64,000 nt of DNA. Source: an uncultured Verrucomicrobiota bacterium. GTDB lineage: Bacteria; Verrucomicrobiota; Verrucomicrobiia; Opitutales; Opitutaceae. The translations under genes and the position numbers were made by a program. Each line of letters opens with the position of its first letter. Position 1 is the first letter of the stretch. Below, in pieces: positions 51,869-61,515 of the stretch. The stretch spans positions 1 through 64,000 of the forward strand of contig CAIVDS010000058.1 in assembly GCA_903904685.1 (NCBI GenBank), written 5' to 3'. The notes beneath the pieces were generated by a model. It searched no databases. It was not told the origin of the DNA and saw nothing but the letters and a program-made list of their open reading frames with translations.

Positions 51869-52555
51869 ATGACGCTTCTTTTTGCATCCGCCAACCTGCT
51901 TCAAATCTTCGGGGATACCGACATCGTCGGTCAGGTTCTGACCACCGGCCTGGGGGTTTTCAGCCTGATCACGTGGACGATCATGCTCGGAAAATATTTT
52001 GAGCTGAAACGCCTGCGGGAACTCAATTTCACGTTTGAGCAGCACCTGCGTGACGAGAGCACTTTGCTCAACCTGCCGGAGACCTACCGGCACAAGCGCA
52101 TAATTCCCTACGCGGATATTTTTGCCGATGCCGTCGAGTCCTACTGGCGCGCCGCAGGCATTCAGAAAGAGAAGGGCGAGAACTCCAGCCGCTCGCGCCT
52201 CGAGCACGCGGAAAACGCCATCCAGCGTTCCATCGCGCGCCAGGTGCTGCGCTATGAATCGAGCATGATTTTTCTGGCATCCATCGTGACGGGCGCCCCG
52301 TTCGTCGGTCTGCTGGGCACGGTGTGGGGCGTGATGGTGGCGTTCAGCGCGGTGTCGGGCCAGCAGACGGCCAGCATTCAAACGCTCGCGCCTGGTGTTT
52401 CCGCGGCCTTGCTCACGACGATCGCCGGCCTCGTCGTCGCAATCCCCTCGGTCTTCGGCTACAATTTCCTTCTTGGAAAAGTGAAGCAGCTCGTCACTGA
52501 AATCGAAAACTACTCCAGCTCGCTTGCCGACCGCATCGAGTTGGAAAGCAAGTAA
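51869..52555 (+). CDS. exbB: MotA/TolQ/ExbB proton-channel family protein
   Basis: A 228-residue inner-membrane protein of the TonB/Tol energising complex. One helix near the N-terminus (about 20-42), a cytoplasmic stretch, then the family's two helices: FLASIVTGAPFVGLLGTVWG and VSAALLTTIAGLVVAIPSVF. First of exbB-exbD-tonB; the ATG before TLLFASANLL is chosen, the open frame upstream being antisense to the PfkB gene. Which receptor it powers (TonB or Tol type) is not certain from this gene alone. Confidence 0.9.
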   Translation: MTLLFASANLLQIFGDTDIVGQVLTTGLGVFSLITWTIMLGKYFELKRLRELNFTFEQHLRDESTLLNLPETYRHKRIIPYADIFADAVESYWRAAGIQKEKGENSSRSRLEHAENAIQRSIARQVLRYESSMIFLASIVTGAPFVGLLGTVWGVMVAFSAVSGQQTASIQTLAPGVSAALLTTIAGLVVAIPSVFGYNFLLGKVKQLVTEIENYSSSLADRIELESK

Positions 52556-52567
52556 CCGGACACGACC

Positions 52568-52996
52568 ATGGCACGGACTTTCAGACAACGCCGGCAGATG
52601 CACGCGGTCGCCGAGTTGAACGTTACCAATCTCGTTGATTTGGCGTTCACCCTCCTTATCATTTTCATGATCGCCACGCCGCTCATCCAGCAGGAGCAGA
52701 CGATCCCGGTCAACCTCCCCGTCGAGTCGAAGAGCCAGCAGCAAAAACCCGACAAGGATACCAAGTTTGAGAGCATCACCATCCTTGCGGATGGCACCTA
52801 CAACCTCAGCGGACGCGTCCTGTCGCGCACCAAGCTGGCCGGCGAATTCGCCCGCTATGCAAGCGAGGCGAAGCCGCCGGTGTTTCGCATTCGCATGGAT
52901 GCGAAGGCGACCGCGCAGCAGTTTATCACGGTGATGGATGAGCTGAAAAAAGCCAACCTCACCCGCATCACTTTCGACACGCAGACCGAGGGTTAA
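52568..52996 (+). CDS. exbD: ExbD/TolR family protein
   Basis: A 142-residue single-helix protein. The proton-path aspartate is in NLVDLAFTLLIIFMIATPLI; the periplasmic domain holds GTYNLSGRVLSRTKLAGEF and FRIRMDAKATAQQFITVMD. It starts 12 bases after exbB and partners with it. Confidence 0.92.
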   Translation: MARTFRQRRQMHAVAELNVTNLVDLAFTLLIIFMIATPLIQQEQTIPVNLPVESKSQQQKPDKDTKFESITILADGTYNLSGRVLSRTKLAGEFARYASEAKPPVFRIRMDAKATAQQFITVMDELKKANLTRITFDTQTEG

Positions 52997-53019
52997 CGTC
53001 AACCTGATCCGCACGCGCC

Positions 53020-53874
53020 ATGTCCGGTGTCACGAACAGTCACTCGCCCAACGCCTTCCTGCTTTCGGCCACCTTGCACGGCTTGGTCGCGGCGTTGTTG
53101 CTGTTCTTCGCCTATGTGGCCAAGGATCACACGGTGGAGGCGCCCAAGATTTTCGAACTTGTGGCCGGCCCGGGCGACAACTACGCCGCGACCGAGGCAC
53201 CGGTGGTGGGCGTGCCCAACGGAATCAAGGTCGATATCCCGCAGCCTCCTGTCGTCACTCCTGCGCCGGATCCGACACCTATCGCCCCGACTCCGCCCCA
53301 ACCCGTGCCCCAGACGCCCATCGCACCCATCCCAAAACCTGCCAAGCCGGTGCCGCCCAAACCAACACCGGATCTGGCAAAGATGGTAACACGTATCGCG
53401 GACAAACGCGCCACCAAGATCGAGAAAAAGTTTTTGAAGGAGAAGCAGGAGGCCGAGGCGCGCGCCGCCAAGGAAGCCGCACTTAGCGCAAAACGCGTAA
53501 CCAAGATCGACGTCGAGGGCATCGCCGCCGGCGTGCTCGACGGCTCCACGAACAACAAAACCGGCGGGGCCGGCAGCAAGGCGCTCACTCGCGAGGAAAT
53601 GGACCTGTCCGATGCTTACATCGCGCTCTTGATGCAACGCCTGAAAGAGGCGCATCGGAAGCCGGAGGGACTGAGTGATTTGTTGCAGACGAAGGTGGAG
53701 TTTCGGCTTAACCCCAATGGAACCATCAGCGGCGTGAACATCGTGAAGTCTTCGGGTAACGCGGAGTATGATGCTTCTGTGCTCGCTGCGTTTCGCAACA
53801 TCCGGCTGCCATCGCCGCTTAAGCTCAAGATCTACATTTACAGTATAACCTTCAAGATGAAGGAAGACGAGTAG
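53020..53874 (+). CDS. tonB: TonB-family energy transducer
   Basis: A 284-residue protein: an N-terminal membrane helix (NAFLLSATLHGLVAALLLFF), a long Pro-rich, then Lys/Glu/Ala-rich periplasmic spacer (PTPIAPTPPQPVPQTPIAPI and similar), and a C-terminal domain VEFRLNPNGTISGVNIVKSS with YDASVLAAFRNIRLP, the TonB/TolA C-terminal fold. With exbB and exbD it would pass proton-motive force to outer-membrane receptors. No TonB-dependent receptor is in the window. The YP motif typical of TonB is absent, so a TolA-like role is possible. Confidence 0.82.
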   Translation: MSGVTNSHSPNAFLLSATLHGLVAALLLFFAYVAKDHTVEAPKIFELVAGPGDNYAATEAPVVGVPNGIKVDIPQPPVVTPAPDPTPIAPTPPQPVPQTPIAPIPKPAKPVPPKPTPDLAKMVTRIADKRATKIEKKFLKEKQEAEARAAKEAALSAKRVTKIDVEGIAAGVLDGSTNNKTGGAGSKALTREEMDLSDAYIALLMQRLKEAHRKPEGLSDLLQTKVEFRLNPNGTISGVNIVKSSGNAEYDASVLAAFRNIRLPSPLKLKIYIYSITFKMKEDE

Positions 53875-53943
53875 GAGAAACCTTAAAAAAACCGCTTGCC
53901 TTCGGTGATCAAAACCTGATTTTCACCACTTCCCGTCAGTTAC

Positions 53944-54019
53944 GGGCTCTTAGCTCAGTTGGTAGAGCGCCTGCATGGCATGCAGGAGGTCAGCGGTTCG
54001 ACCCCGCTAGGGTCCACCA
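53944..54019 (+). tRNA. tRNA-Ala (anticodon GGC)
   Basis: A 76-base cloverleaf. Acceptor GGGCTCT pairs with AGGGTCC with two G-U type pairs, D-arm TAGCTCAGTTGGTAGAGC, anticodon stem CCTGC-ATGGCAT-GCAGG with anticodon GGC, T-arm GCGGTTCGACCCCGC, and encoded ACCA. A terminator follows. Confidence 0.96.
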
Positions 54020-54028
54020 ACTTTGGTG

Positions 54029-54061
54029 AAACGCCATCGGCATCCCCGGTGGCGTTTTTTG
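54029..54061 (+). terminator. Rho-independent terminator after tRNA-Ala
   Basis: ACGCCA(T)CGG-CATCC-CCGG-TGGCGT followed by TTTTT, 10 bases after the tRNA. Confidence 0.85.
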
Positions 54062-54099
54062 GGTCCGGTGGAGCGTAGTGACGCAGGCAGGTGCGTCGA

Positions 54100-54118
54100 G
54101 ATAATGATAATCATAAGG
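54100..54118 (+). promoter_or_regulatory. Fur-box-like site upstream of the PocR-AraC gene
   Basis: GATAATGATAATCATAAGG matches 16 of the 19 bases of the classical Fur consensus GATAATGATAATCATTATC. It lies 154 bases before the PocR-AraC start and downstream of the exbB-exbD-tonB genes. Further down are a perfect palindrome CATACGTATG (54162-54171) and the inverted repeat ACCGCA...TGCGGT (54214-54240), other possible operators. Confidence 0.5.
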
Positions 54119-54271
54119 TTTTGTGCTAAAGATGGCGATGTTCATCAAAGGGATACTGGTTCATACGTATGACGCTGGAAACCGCTGGGTTGATGGAGGG
54201 GTTCAACGCACATACCGCATATATTGTTCCGCATTGCGGTCCGGCATCTAGACTCTACGATCTTCCCCCTT

Positions 54272-55183
54272 ATGTCGTCGTCCGACTCACCGGCCAAGCG
54301 CAGTCGAGCTCTCGTCGAGCAGCTGAAACGTTCGCAGATATACTGTGACTACGAACAGGCGTTTCGTGACACCACCGGTCTGCCCATCAACCTGCGCGCG
54401 CTGGAGGCCTTTGATCTGCCTCATCACAAGGATCCCAACGAAAATCCGTTTTGCGCGTTGATGGCTAATAGTAACCAGTCGTGCTCCGCCTGCCTGCTGC
54501 TGCAGAAAAAAGTCGAAGAGGAGGCGCAGATTGAACCGAAGACGCTGAAGTGTTTCGCGGGTCTGTGTGATTCGTCGGTGCCGATCCGCGTGGGCGAAAA
54601 TTTGATCGCATTTCTACAGACGGGCCAGGTGCTGTTGCACCAACCGACTCAGGAGCAATTTGCTAAAACCACCCGCCAGCTTCTCAAGTTTGGCATGGAT
54701 GTAGACCTGAAAAAGCTGGAGGAGGCTTTTTTCCAGTCACGTGTCGTCACGAAGAAACAATATGACTCGATCCTACGCCTGCTGGCGATTTTTGCGCAGC
54801 ATCTGGCGACCCTGAGCAACCAACTCTCGGTCAAAGAAGAGAATGCCGAGGCTCCGGCGATCGTGCGGGCGCGCGTCTACATCACAGACAAACACGCGGA
54901 TGATCTCTCGCTCGACGAGGTCGCCAAGGCGGTCAACATGAGCGCATTTTATTTCTGCAAGATGTTCAAAAAGGCCACGGGCATGACCTTCACCGACTAC
55001 CTCGCCCGGGTGCGCGTTGAGAAGGTCAGGAATCTCCTGCTCAATCCCCACAAGCGCATCAGCGAGGCGGCGTTCGAGGCGGGTTTTCAGTCGTTATCCC
55101 AGTTTAACCGCGTGTTCCGCAAGATCGCGGGCGAGGCACCCACCGTCTATCGCGCCAAGCTTCACGGCGATACCGCCGCGTGA
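54272..55183 (+). CDS. AraC-family regulator with PocR sensory domain
   Basis: A 303-residue transcription factor. N-terminal PocR domain (about 10-170) with clustered cysteines in NPFCALMANSNQSCSACLLL and LKCFAGLCDSSVPIRVG, likely to bind metal or a redox ligand. C-terminal AraC double helix-turn-helix (about 200-295): LSLDEVAKAVNMSAFYFCKM and ISEAAFEAGFQSLSQFNRVF. ATG before SSSDSPAKRS. A Fur-like site precedes it. The target is unknown; the cbb3 cluster downstream is one candidate. Confidence 0.9.
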   Translation: MSSSDSPAKRSRALVEQLKRSQIYCDYEQAFRDTTGLPINLRALEAFDLPHHKDPNENPFCALMANSNQSCSACLLLQKKVEEEAQIEPKTLKCFAGLCDSSVPIRVGENLIAFLQTGQVLLHQPTQEQFAKTTRQLLKFGMDVDLKKLEEAFFQSRVVTKKQYDSILRLLAIFAQHLATLSNQLSVKEENAEAPAIVRARVYITDKHADDLSLDEVAKAVNMSAFYFCKMFKKATGMTFTDYLARVRVEKVRNLLLNPHKRISEAAFEAGFQSLSQFNRVFRKIAGEAPTVYRAKLHGDTAA

Positions 55184-55593
55184 GGTTCGTGCCGGTTGCG
55201 TTGGTCATTGTGCAAACAGAGCGCACAGAAAGTCTCGATTTCGCGGCGCGACACGATTTCCAGTGCCTGCTCCATCTCCTCTGCATCCGCAGGCTGAAGC
55301 GGCTTGCCGCCGGCGCAAATCTCCATCGCTTCATGCAGCGAAACTTTGGCTGTCGCGAAGTAGGCGATCAGCGGGTTAAGACCGCAAGGGCAGGGGGGGC
55401 GTGGCGTTTTGCGGCGGACGTGGTGCGCGGCCAGTTCTCGGAAAACCTGGTCGAGTGTCCATTCCATCAGATGGACGAGTGAGTCGGGGTTGGCCAGCGG
55501 TGAAGTCACGGGCGCGGCACGCAGACGAGCCTCCCATTTCGTGCGTAGGGTAGGTCGGTGTGCTTGCAGGGAGCTGAGGCTGCGCTCATCCAT
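55162..55593 (-). CDS. Hypothetical protein with conserved cysteines
   Basis: A 143-residue soluble protein, mostly helical. It carries two cysteine pairs, PCPCGLNPL in the middle and ETFCALCLHND near the C-terminus, that could bind metal together. No family recognised. Its 3' end overlaps the PocR-AraC gene by 22 bases (convergent). It is divergent from the cbb3 cluster and may share regulation with it across 55594-55814. Confidence 0.65.
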   Translation of the reverse strand: MDERSLSSLQAHRPTLRTKWEARLRAAPVTSPLANPDSLVHLMEWTLDQVFRELAAHHVRRKTPRPPCPCGLNPLIAYFATAKVSLHEAMEICAGGKPLQPADAEEMEQALEIVSRREIETFCALCLHNDQRNRHEPHAAVSP

Positions 55594-55756
55594 GGTTACA
55601 TTCTGTCATTTTATGGAGCGAGCGGCTTCGCATGGTTTGGCGAAGCGTGCGCATCTTTTGTGGCTGGCTTATAGACCCTATAACAAAATATGCGCAGCCC
55701 TAGCCAAAGTGCGCAGAGAGAGTTCTGCATGCGGGCGCTAACATGAGGGCGTTTTC

Positions 55757-55771
55757 TGATAGTCGCTATCA
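55757..55771. promoter_or_regulatory. Palindromic candidate operator before the cbb3 cluster
   Basis: TGATAG-TCG-CTATCA is a perfect 6-bp inverted repeat, 44 bases upstream of the first cbb3 gene. The same intergenic region has TGCGCA three times (55648, 55691, 55710). It does not fit the FNR consensus TTGAT-N4-ATCAA, so the regulator is unknown. Confidence 0.4.
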
Positions 55772-55814
55772 CTAATGCTCACCACGCCCGTCCACCGTTT
55801 ACCACCCACCACCG

Positions 55815-56069
55815 ATGTCTGTCATCCCACTCACTCTGACCATCAGTCTATGCTTGGTGTTTACTTTTGTCCTATTCTTCATACGCGAGCAAAGTCGGCA
55901 GCACCTCGGTAGTGCCGAGAGCGAAGCGCTCCTGCCGCTCGCCGACGAAACTCCTCGGGTCGCTGGTTCGGGGGCGGTTATGTCCGCTATGCACGAGCAC
56001 GACCATGCGCATGCTTGCAAGGGGAACGGCTCATGTAACTCTTGTCAGCGAAGGGCGGCGCACCAGTAG
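55815..56069 (+). CDS. CcoS-like small membrane protein with His/Cys-rich tail
   Basis: An 84-residue protein: one N-terminal helix starting MSVIPLTLTISLCLVFTFVL, similar in length and shape to CcoS (cbb3 assembly protein), then a soluble tail ending in HEHDHAHACKGNGSCNSCQR. Four His and three Cys within 22 residues suggest copper or other metal binding. CcoS is the best guess from position and shape; CcoS proteins usually have a short acidic tail instead, so this may be a metal-delivery variant. It precedes ccoNO by 65 bases. Confidence 0.55.
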   Translation: MSVIPLTLTISLCLVFTFVLFFIREQSRQHLGSAESEALLPLADETPRVAGSGAVMSAMHEHDHAHACKGNGSCNSCQRRAAHQ

Positions 56070-56134
56070 TAGGCATCGAGTTTACGCTCCTTCGTCCGTT
56101 CCGGTGCATTCTGTTTAACCGCAGCATTCCACTC

Positions 56135-58450
<2,316 letters not shown>

Positions 58451-58487
58451 AAACCGGGCATCCGCGTTCTTCAATCTTAAATTCACC

Positions 58488-58670
58488 ATGTTTAAACGCC
58501 TCCTTTTTGACGATTGGGTGATGATTTTCCCGCTGGTGGCTTTCATCACCGCGACCTCGGTTTACGTAGTGCTGACTTGGCGTGCGCTTCGCATGCGTCG
58601 CAGCCAGATCGATCATTTCGCCAATCTGCCTTTCGAAAACGAGACCTCCTCCCGCCATGAAACCGAATGA
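58488..58670 (+). CDS. ccoQ: CcoQ-like cbb3 oxidase subunit
   Basis: A 60-residue protein with one helix (DDWVMIFPLVAFITATSVYV) followed by a basic-acidic tail. Its position between ccoNO and ccoP identifies it as CcoQ, which stabilises the complex; the sequence itself is too short and variable for proof. Its 3' end overlaps ccoP by 14 bases. Confidence 0.75.
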   Translation: MFKRLLFDDWVMIFPLVAFITATSVYVVLTWRALRMRRSQIDHFANLPFENETSSRHETE

Positions 58671-59190
58671 CCCTCTGCCTCCTGAGGACGAACTTCGTCA
58701 TCACACCTACGATGGTATTCAAGAATACGACAAGCGGTTGCCTAACTGGTGGCTTCTCACTTTTTACGGGACGATTGTTTTTGCGATCTTCTATTGGCTG
58801 GTGACGCAACACTTCCCAAGTTCAACCGACGCGTCACGGCTCCAGGCGGAGATGGCGCGGATCGACGCCGCCAAGATGGCTTCGTCCACTGCCGCGCTTG
58901 ATGACGCCACCCTCTGGAAAATGAGCCGGAATGCGGTCGTGTTGGAAGCCGGCAAGGCCACTTACAAGGCGACCTGCGCCAGTTGCCATAACGAGGCGCT
59001 GACCGGCGGCATCGGCCCCAACCTCATCGACAAGATCTGGATTCACGGTGGCCGGCCCACCGAGGTTTTGGCTGTCGTCACTAATGGCGTGCTCGCAAAA
59101 GGCATGCCGAGTTGGGGTCCGGTGTTGGGCGCGCAAAAAGTATCCGAGGTCGCGGCCTATATCATGAGTTTCCAAGAGCTTCCCAAATAA
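58657..59190 (+). CDS. ccoP: cbb3-type oxidase subunit III, mono-haem CcoP
   Basis: A 177-residue membrane-bound cytochrome c. The N-terminal part with HHTYDGIQEYDKRLPNWWL and one helix (about 30-52) is typical of CcoP. Only one haem site is present (CASCH at 107-111, Met in KGMPSWGPVL). Classical CcoP has two haem c sites and about 300 residues, so the first or second domain is missing. It would pass electrons from donors to CcoO. Translational coupling with ccoQ is likely (14-base overlap). Confidence 0.92.
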   Translation: MKPNDPLPPEDELRHHTYDGIQEYDKRLPNWWLLTFYGTIVFAIFYWLVTQHFPSSTDASRLQAEMARIDAAKMASSTAALDDATLWKMSRNAVVLEAGKATYKATCASCHNEALTGGIGPNLIDKIWIHGGRPTEVLAVVTNGVLAKGMPSWGPVLGAQKVSEVAAYIMSFQELPK

Positions 59191-59228
59191 CAATCTGGAC
59201 GGCACGTCCTCTCCGGGCCGGGGGCTCA

Positions 59229-60671
59229 ATGGGACAGTTTTCCCTTCCGCTTATGCCCGTTTTACCGTCATCGCCAAAACCGAATCGCGACTCCGTCACG
59301 ACCATCCTTGCCGATGGGTCGCGATTTTTTCTGCATCCGTCGGATGCGCACGGGTGGTTCACCACGGCCCGCCGCTGGTCGGGTTGGTTGTTAATCGTTA
59401 TCTATTTCGCCTTGCCGTGGATTTCTGTGGGCGGGCATCCGACGGTGTTTTTTGATGTTCTTGAAAGGCGTTTCCATCTCTTCGGTCAGACGCTCGCGTT
59501 TCAGGATGCATGGTTGTTTTTTTTCGCCATCAGTGGACTTGGTTTCACGCTTTTTATGGTGACGGCTCTGTTGGGGCGGGTGTGGTGCGGTTGGGCGTGT
59601 CCTCAGACGGTGTTTCTTGACCATGTTTTCAGGCGTATCGAACGCTGGCTGGAGGGCGATGCGGTGGAGCGCCGCCAACTCGACGCCGCGCCATGGATGG
59701 CGGGGAAACTCGTGCGCCGTGGATTCAAGCAGGGGCTTTTCATCTTGGTCTCGGGACTGATCGCGCACCTGTTTGCGGCTTACTTTATCTCGATCCCCCG
59801 GCTTTGGACGATGGTGAAGGCCACTCCGAGCGAACACTGGGGATTGTTTGTTTTTATCTCCACGTTCTCGCTTGTGCTTTATTTTAATTTCGCGTGGTTC
59901 CGAGAGCAGTTGTGCATCGTTATCTGCCCATACGGACGGTTGCAGTCTGCCCTGATCGACGAACACTCGCTGGTCATCGGCTATGATGCGAAACGGGGAG
60001 AGCCACGCGGCAAACTCGGGCTTCCGGGGGCGGCCGATTGTGTTGATTGCAATCGTTGCGTGCAGGTCTGTCCAACAGGCATCGACATCCGTCAGGGGCT
60101 CCAGATCGAGTGCATCGGTTGCGCGGCCTGCATCGACGCTTGCGACGAGGTGATGACGAAAGTCGGGCGTCCGCGCGGGCTGGTGCGTTATGATTCGTTT
60201 ACGGCCTTTGCCGGCGGAGTGACCCGCTGGCTGCGTCCACGCACGCTGGCCTACGCGGTTTTGATGCTGGTCGGTGCGGCGGTGGCGACGTGGGCATTGT
60301 CCACGGTGAAGCCGGCGAACTTTGGTATCACTCGTATGACGGGTGCGCCTTATTTCGTGGATGCACATGCGGTGAGAAACCAGTTTCTCATCCGGTTGGT
60401 AAATAAGCGTGACATGCCCGCCCATTTCGTGGTCATCCTCTCCGGCGCGCCGGTCGCAGTCGTGCAAAACGGTTTTGACGAAGGATTGGAAGTGGCGCCG
60501 ATGGCCGAGGTGGTCCGGCCGATCATTCTGCAGGTTGTGCGTAAGGATTACCGCGGGCATTTCACCTTGGTCGTTCATGTTGGCGACAAGGCGAAAACTT
60601 TCGAACTCGCACGCGAAATTGAGTTCATCGGCCCTGATGCCGGCTTGTTGAAAGAGGAAGCCAAACCATGA
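59229..60671 (+). CDS. ccoG: CcoG-like Fe-S protein (RdxA/FixG family)
   Basis: A 480-residue inner-membrane protein with polyferredoxin features: VWCGWACPQTVFLDHVF (with upstream helices), then 4Fe-4S cysteines in CVDCNRCVQVCPTGIDI and CIGCAACIDAC, and a C-terminal Ig-like periplasmic domain. In other bacteria CcoG reduces Cu(II) for cbb3 assembly. The ATG at 59229 has a GGGGG stretch about 5-10 bases upstream; an internal ATG at 59253 is possible. Confidence 0.92.
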   Translation: MGQFSLPLMPVLPSSPKPNRDSVTTILADGSRFFLHPSDAHGWFTTARRWSGWLLIVIYFALPWISVGGHPTVFFDVLERRFHLFGQTLAFQDAWLFFFAISGLGFTLFMVTALLGRVWCGWACPQTVFLDHVFRRIERWLEGDAVERRQLDAAPWMAGKLVRRGFKQGLFILVSGLIAHLFAAYFISIPRLWTMVKATPSEHWGLFVFISTFSLVLYFNFAWFREQLCIVICPYGRLQSALIDEHSLVIGYDAKRGEPRGKLGLPGAADCVDCNRCVQVCPTGIDIRQGLQIECIGCAACIDACDEVMTKVGRPRGLVRYDSFTAFAGGVTRWLRPRTLAYAVLMLVGAAVATWALSTVKPANFGITRMTGAPYFVDAHAVRNQFLIRLVNKRDMPAHFVVILSGAPVAVVQNGFDEGLEVAPMAEVVRPIILQVVRKDYRGHFTLVVHVGDKAKTFELAREIEFIGPDAGLLKEEAKP

Positions 60672-60817
60672 ATTCAAATCACAAGCGTGCTCCATGGCTC
60701 TGGGTTTGGGTGGGCGGAGCTTTTGTTCTGATGCTGCTTGCCTGGACGGTGTTGTTGGTCGTTGCGCACCAAAACCGCGTGCTGGAGGTGCCGTTGATCA
60801 CAAAACCGGCGCGCTGA
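60668..60817 (+). CDS. Small membrane protein in the cbb3 cluster (49 residues)
   Basis: The ATG overlaps the ccoG stop (ATGA). One helix fills most of it (VWVGGAFVLMLLAWTVLLVV) followed by a short tail to the stop at 60817, three bases before the next gene. In other clusters FixH/CcoH occupies this slot but is about 150 residues; this may be a reduced form or only the N-terminus of it. No other protein was recognised. Confidence 0.65.
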   Translation: MNSNHKRAPWLWVWVGGAFVLMLLAWTVLLVVAHQNRVLEVPLITKPAR

Positions 60818-60819
60818 TC

Positions 60820-61515
60820 ATGGAACTCGCGAGCATCAACACACCGGCGGCGGCTTTTGTTGCAGGACTGGTCACCAGTCTGCATTGTGCCGGCATGTGC
60901 GGGCCGCTGGCCTGCATGTTCACGCCGACGCGTGATGACGAAGCCGATCCGCAGACCGTCGCGACGGTTTATCATTTGGCCCGCATGGGCGGTTATGCTG
61001 TGTTGGGCGCGATCGCCGGCGCGGCGGGGCAGGCTCCGCTGGCTTTGTTGGGCGGCCTGCCCTCGCAGGTGTTTCCTTGGGTGCTGGTGGCGTTTTTTTT
61101 CATGGTGGGGTTTCGCTTGGAAAAACACCTTCCTCGGCTGGCGTTTTTAGCGCGCATGCAAGAAAGGCTGCAAGCGATGTTGCGCGGCCGATCGAGGCTG
61201 CGGGTGGCGGCGGCGATGGGGGCAGCAACGCCGATCCTGCCATGTGGACCGCTTTATTTTCTTGTGATGCTGGCGGCGCTGTCAGGTTCGGCGTTGCGTG
61301 GTATCGAGTTCATGCTGGCCTTCGGTCTGGGCACGGTGCCGCTGCTCTGGTTGGTTCAGTCGAATTACGGCCTGGTGCGCGCACGGCTTTCGTCCCTGTG
61401 GCTGGCGCGGTTCCAGTCGGGTCTCGCGCTGGTGGTGGCGGTGGTCATCACGTGGCGGCTGCGGAGTTCGCTCGGTTTCGCCGGTCCGGCGGTGGACAGC
61501 TTTTGCTGTCACTGA
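60820..61515 (+). CDS. Sulfite exporter TauE/SafE-family protein (cbb3-linked, UreH-like)
   Basis: A 231-residue protein with about six helices. FVAGLVTSLHCAGMCGPLAC with its conserved CxGMCG, and GAATPILPCGPLYFLVML are the marks of the UreH/SafE-like group found beside cbb3 genes. These cysteines probably bind copper, and the protein is expected to help copper supply. Start two bases after the small upstream gene's stop; its stop TGA shares its A with the next start. Confidence 0.85.
   Translation: MELASINTPAAAFVAGLVTSLHCAGMCGPLACMFTPTRDDEADPQTVATVYHLARMGGYAVLGAIAGAAGQAPLALLGGLPSQVFPWVLVAFFFMVGFRLEKHLPRLAFLARMQERLQAMLRGRSRLRVAAAMGAATPILPCGPLYFLVMLAALSGSALRGIEFMLAFGLGTVPLLWLVQSNYGLVRARLSSLWLARFQSGLALVVAVVITWRLRSSLGFAGPAVDSFCCH

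Noticed and set aside
55594-56134. FNR/Anr box for the cbb3 genes
   Set aside because: No TTGAT-N4-ATCAA match was found in either intergenic part; only the different palindrome at 55757 is present.
61077-61514. Extension of the copper ATPase frame upstream by 146 codons
   Set aside because: It is out of frame within the SafE-like gene; the ATG at 61515 overlaps that gene's stop as expected for coupled genes.
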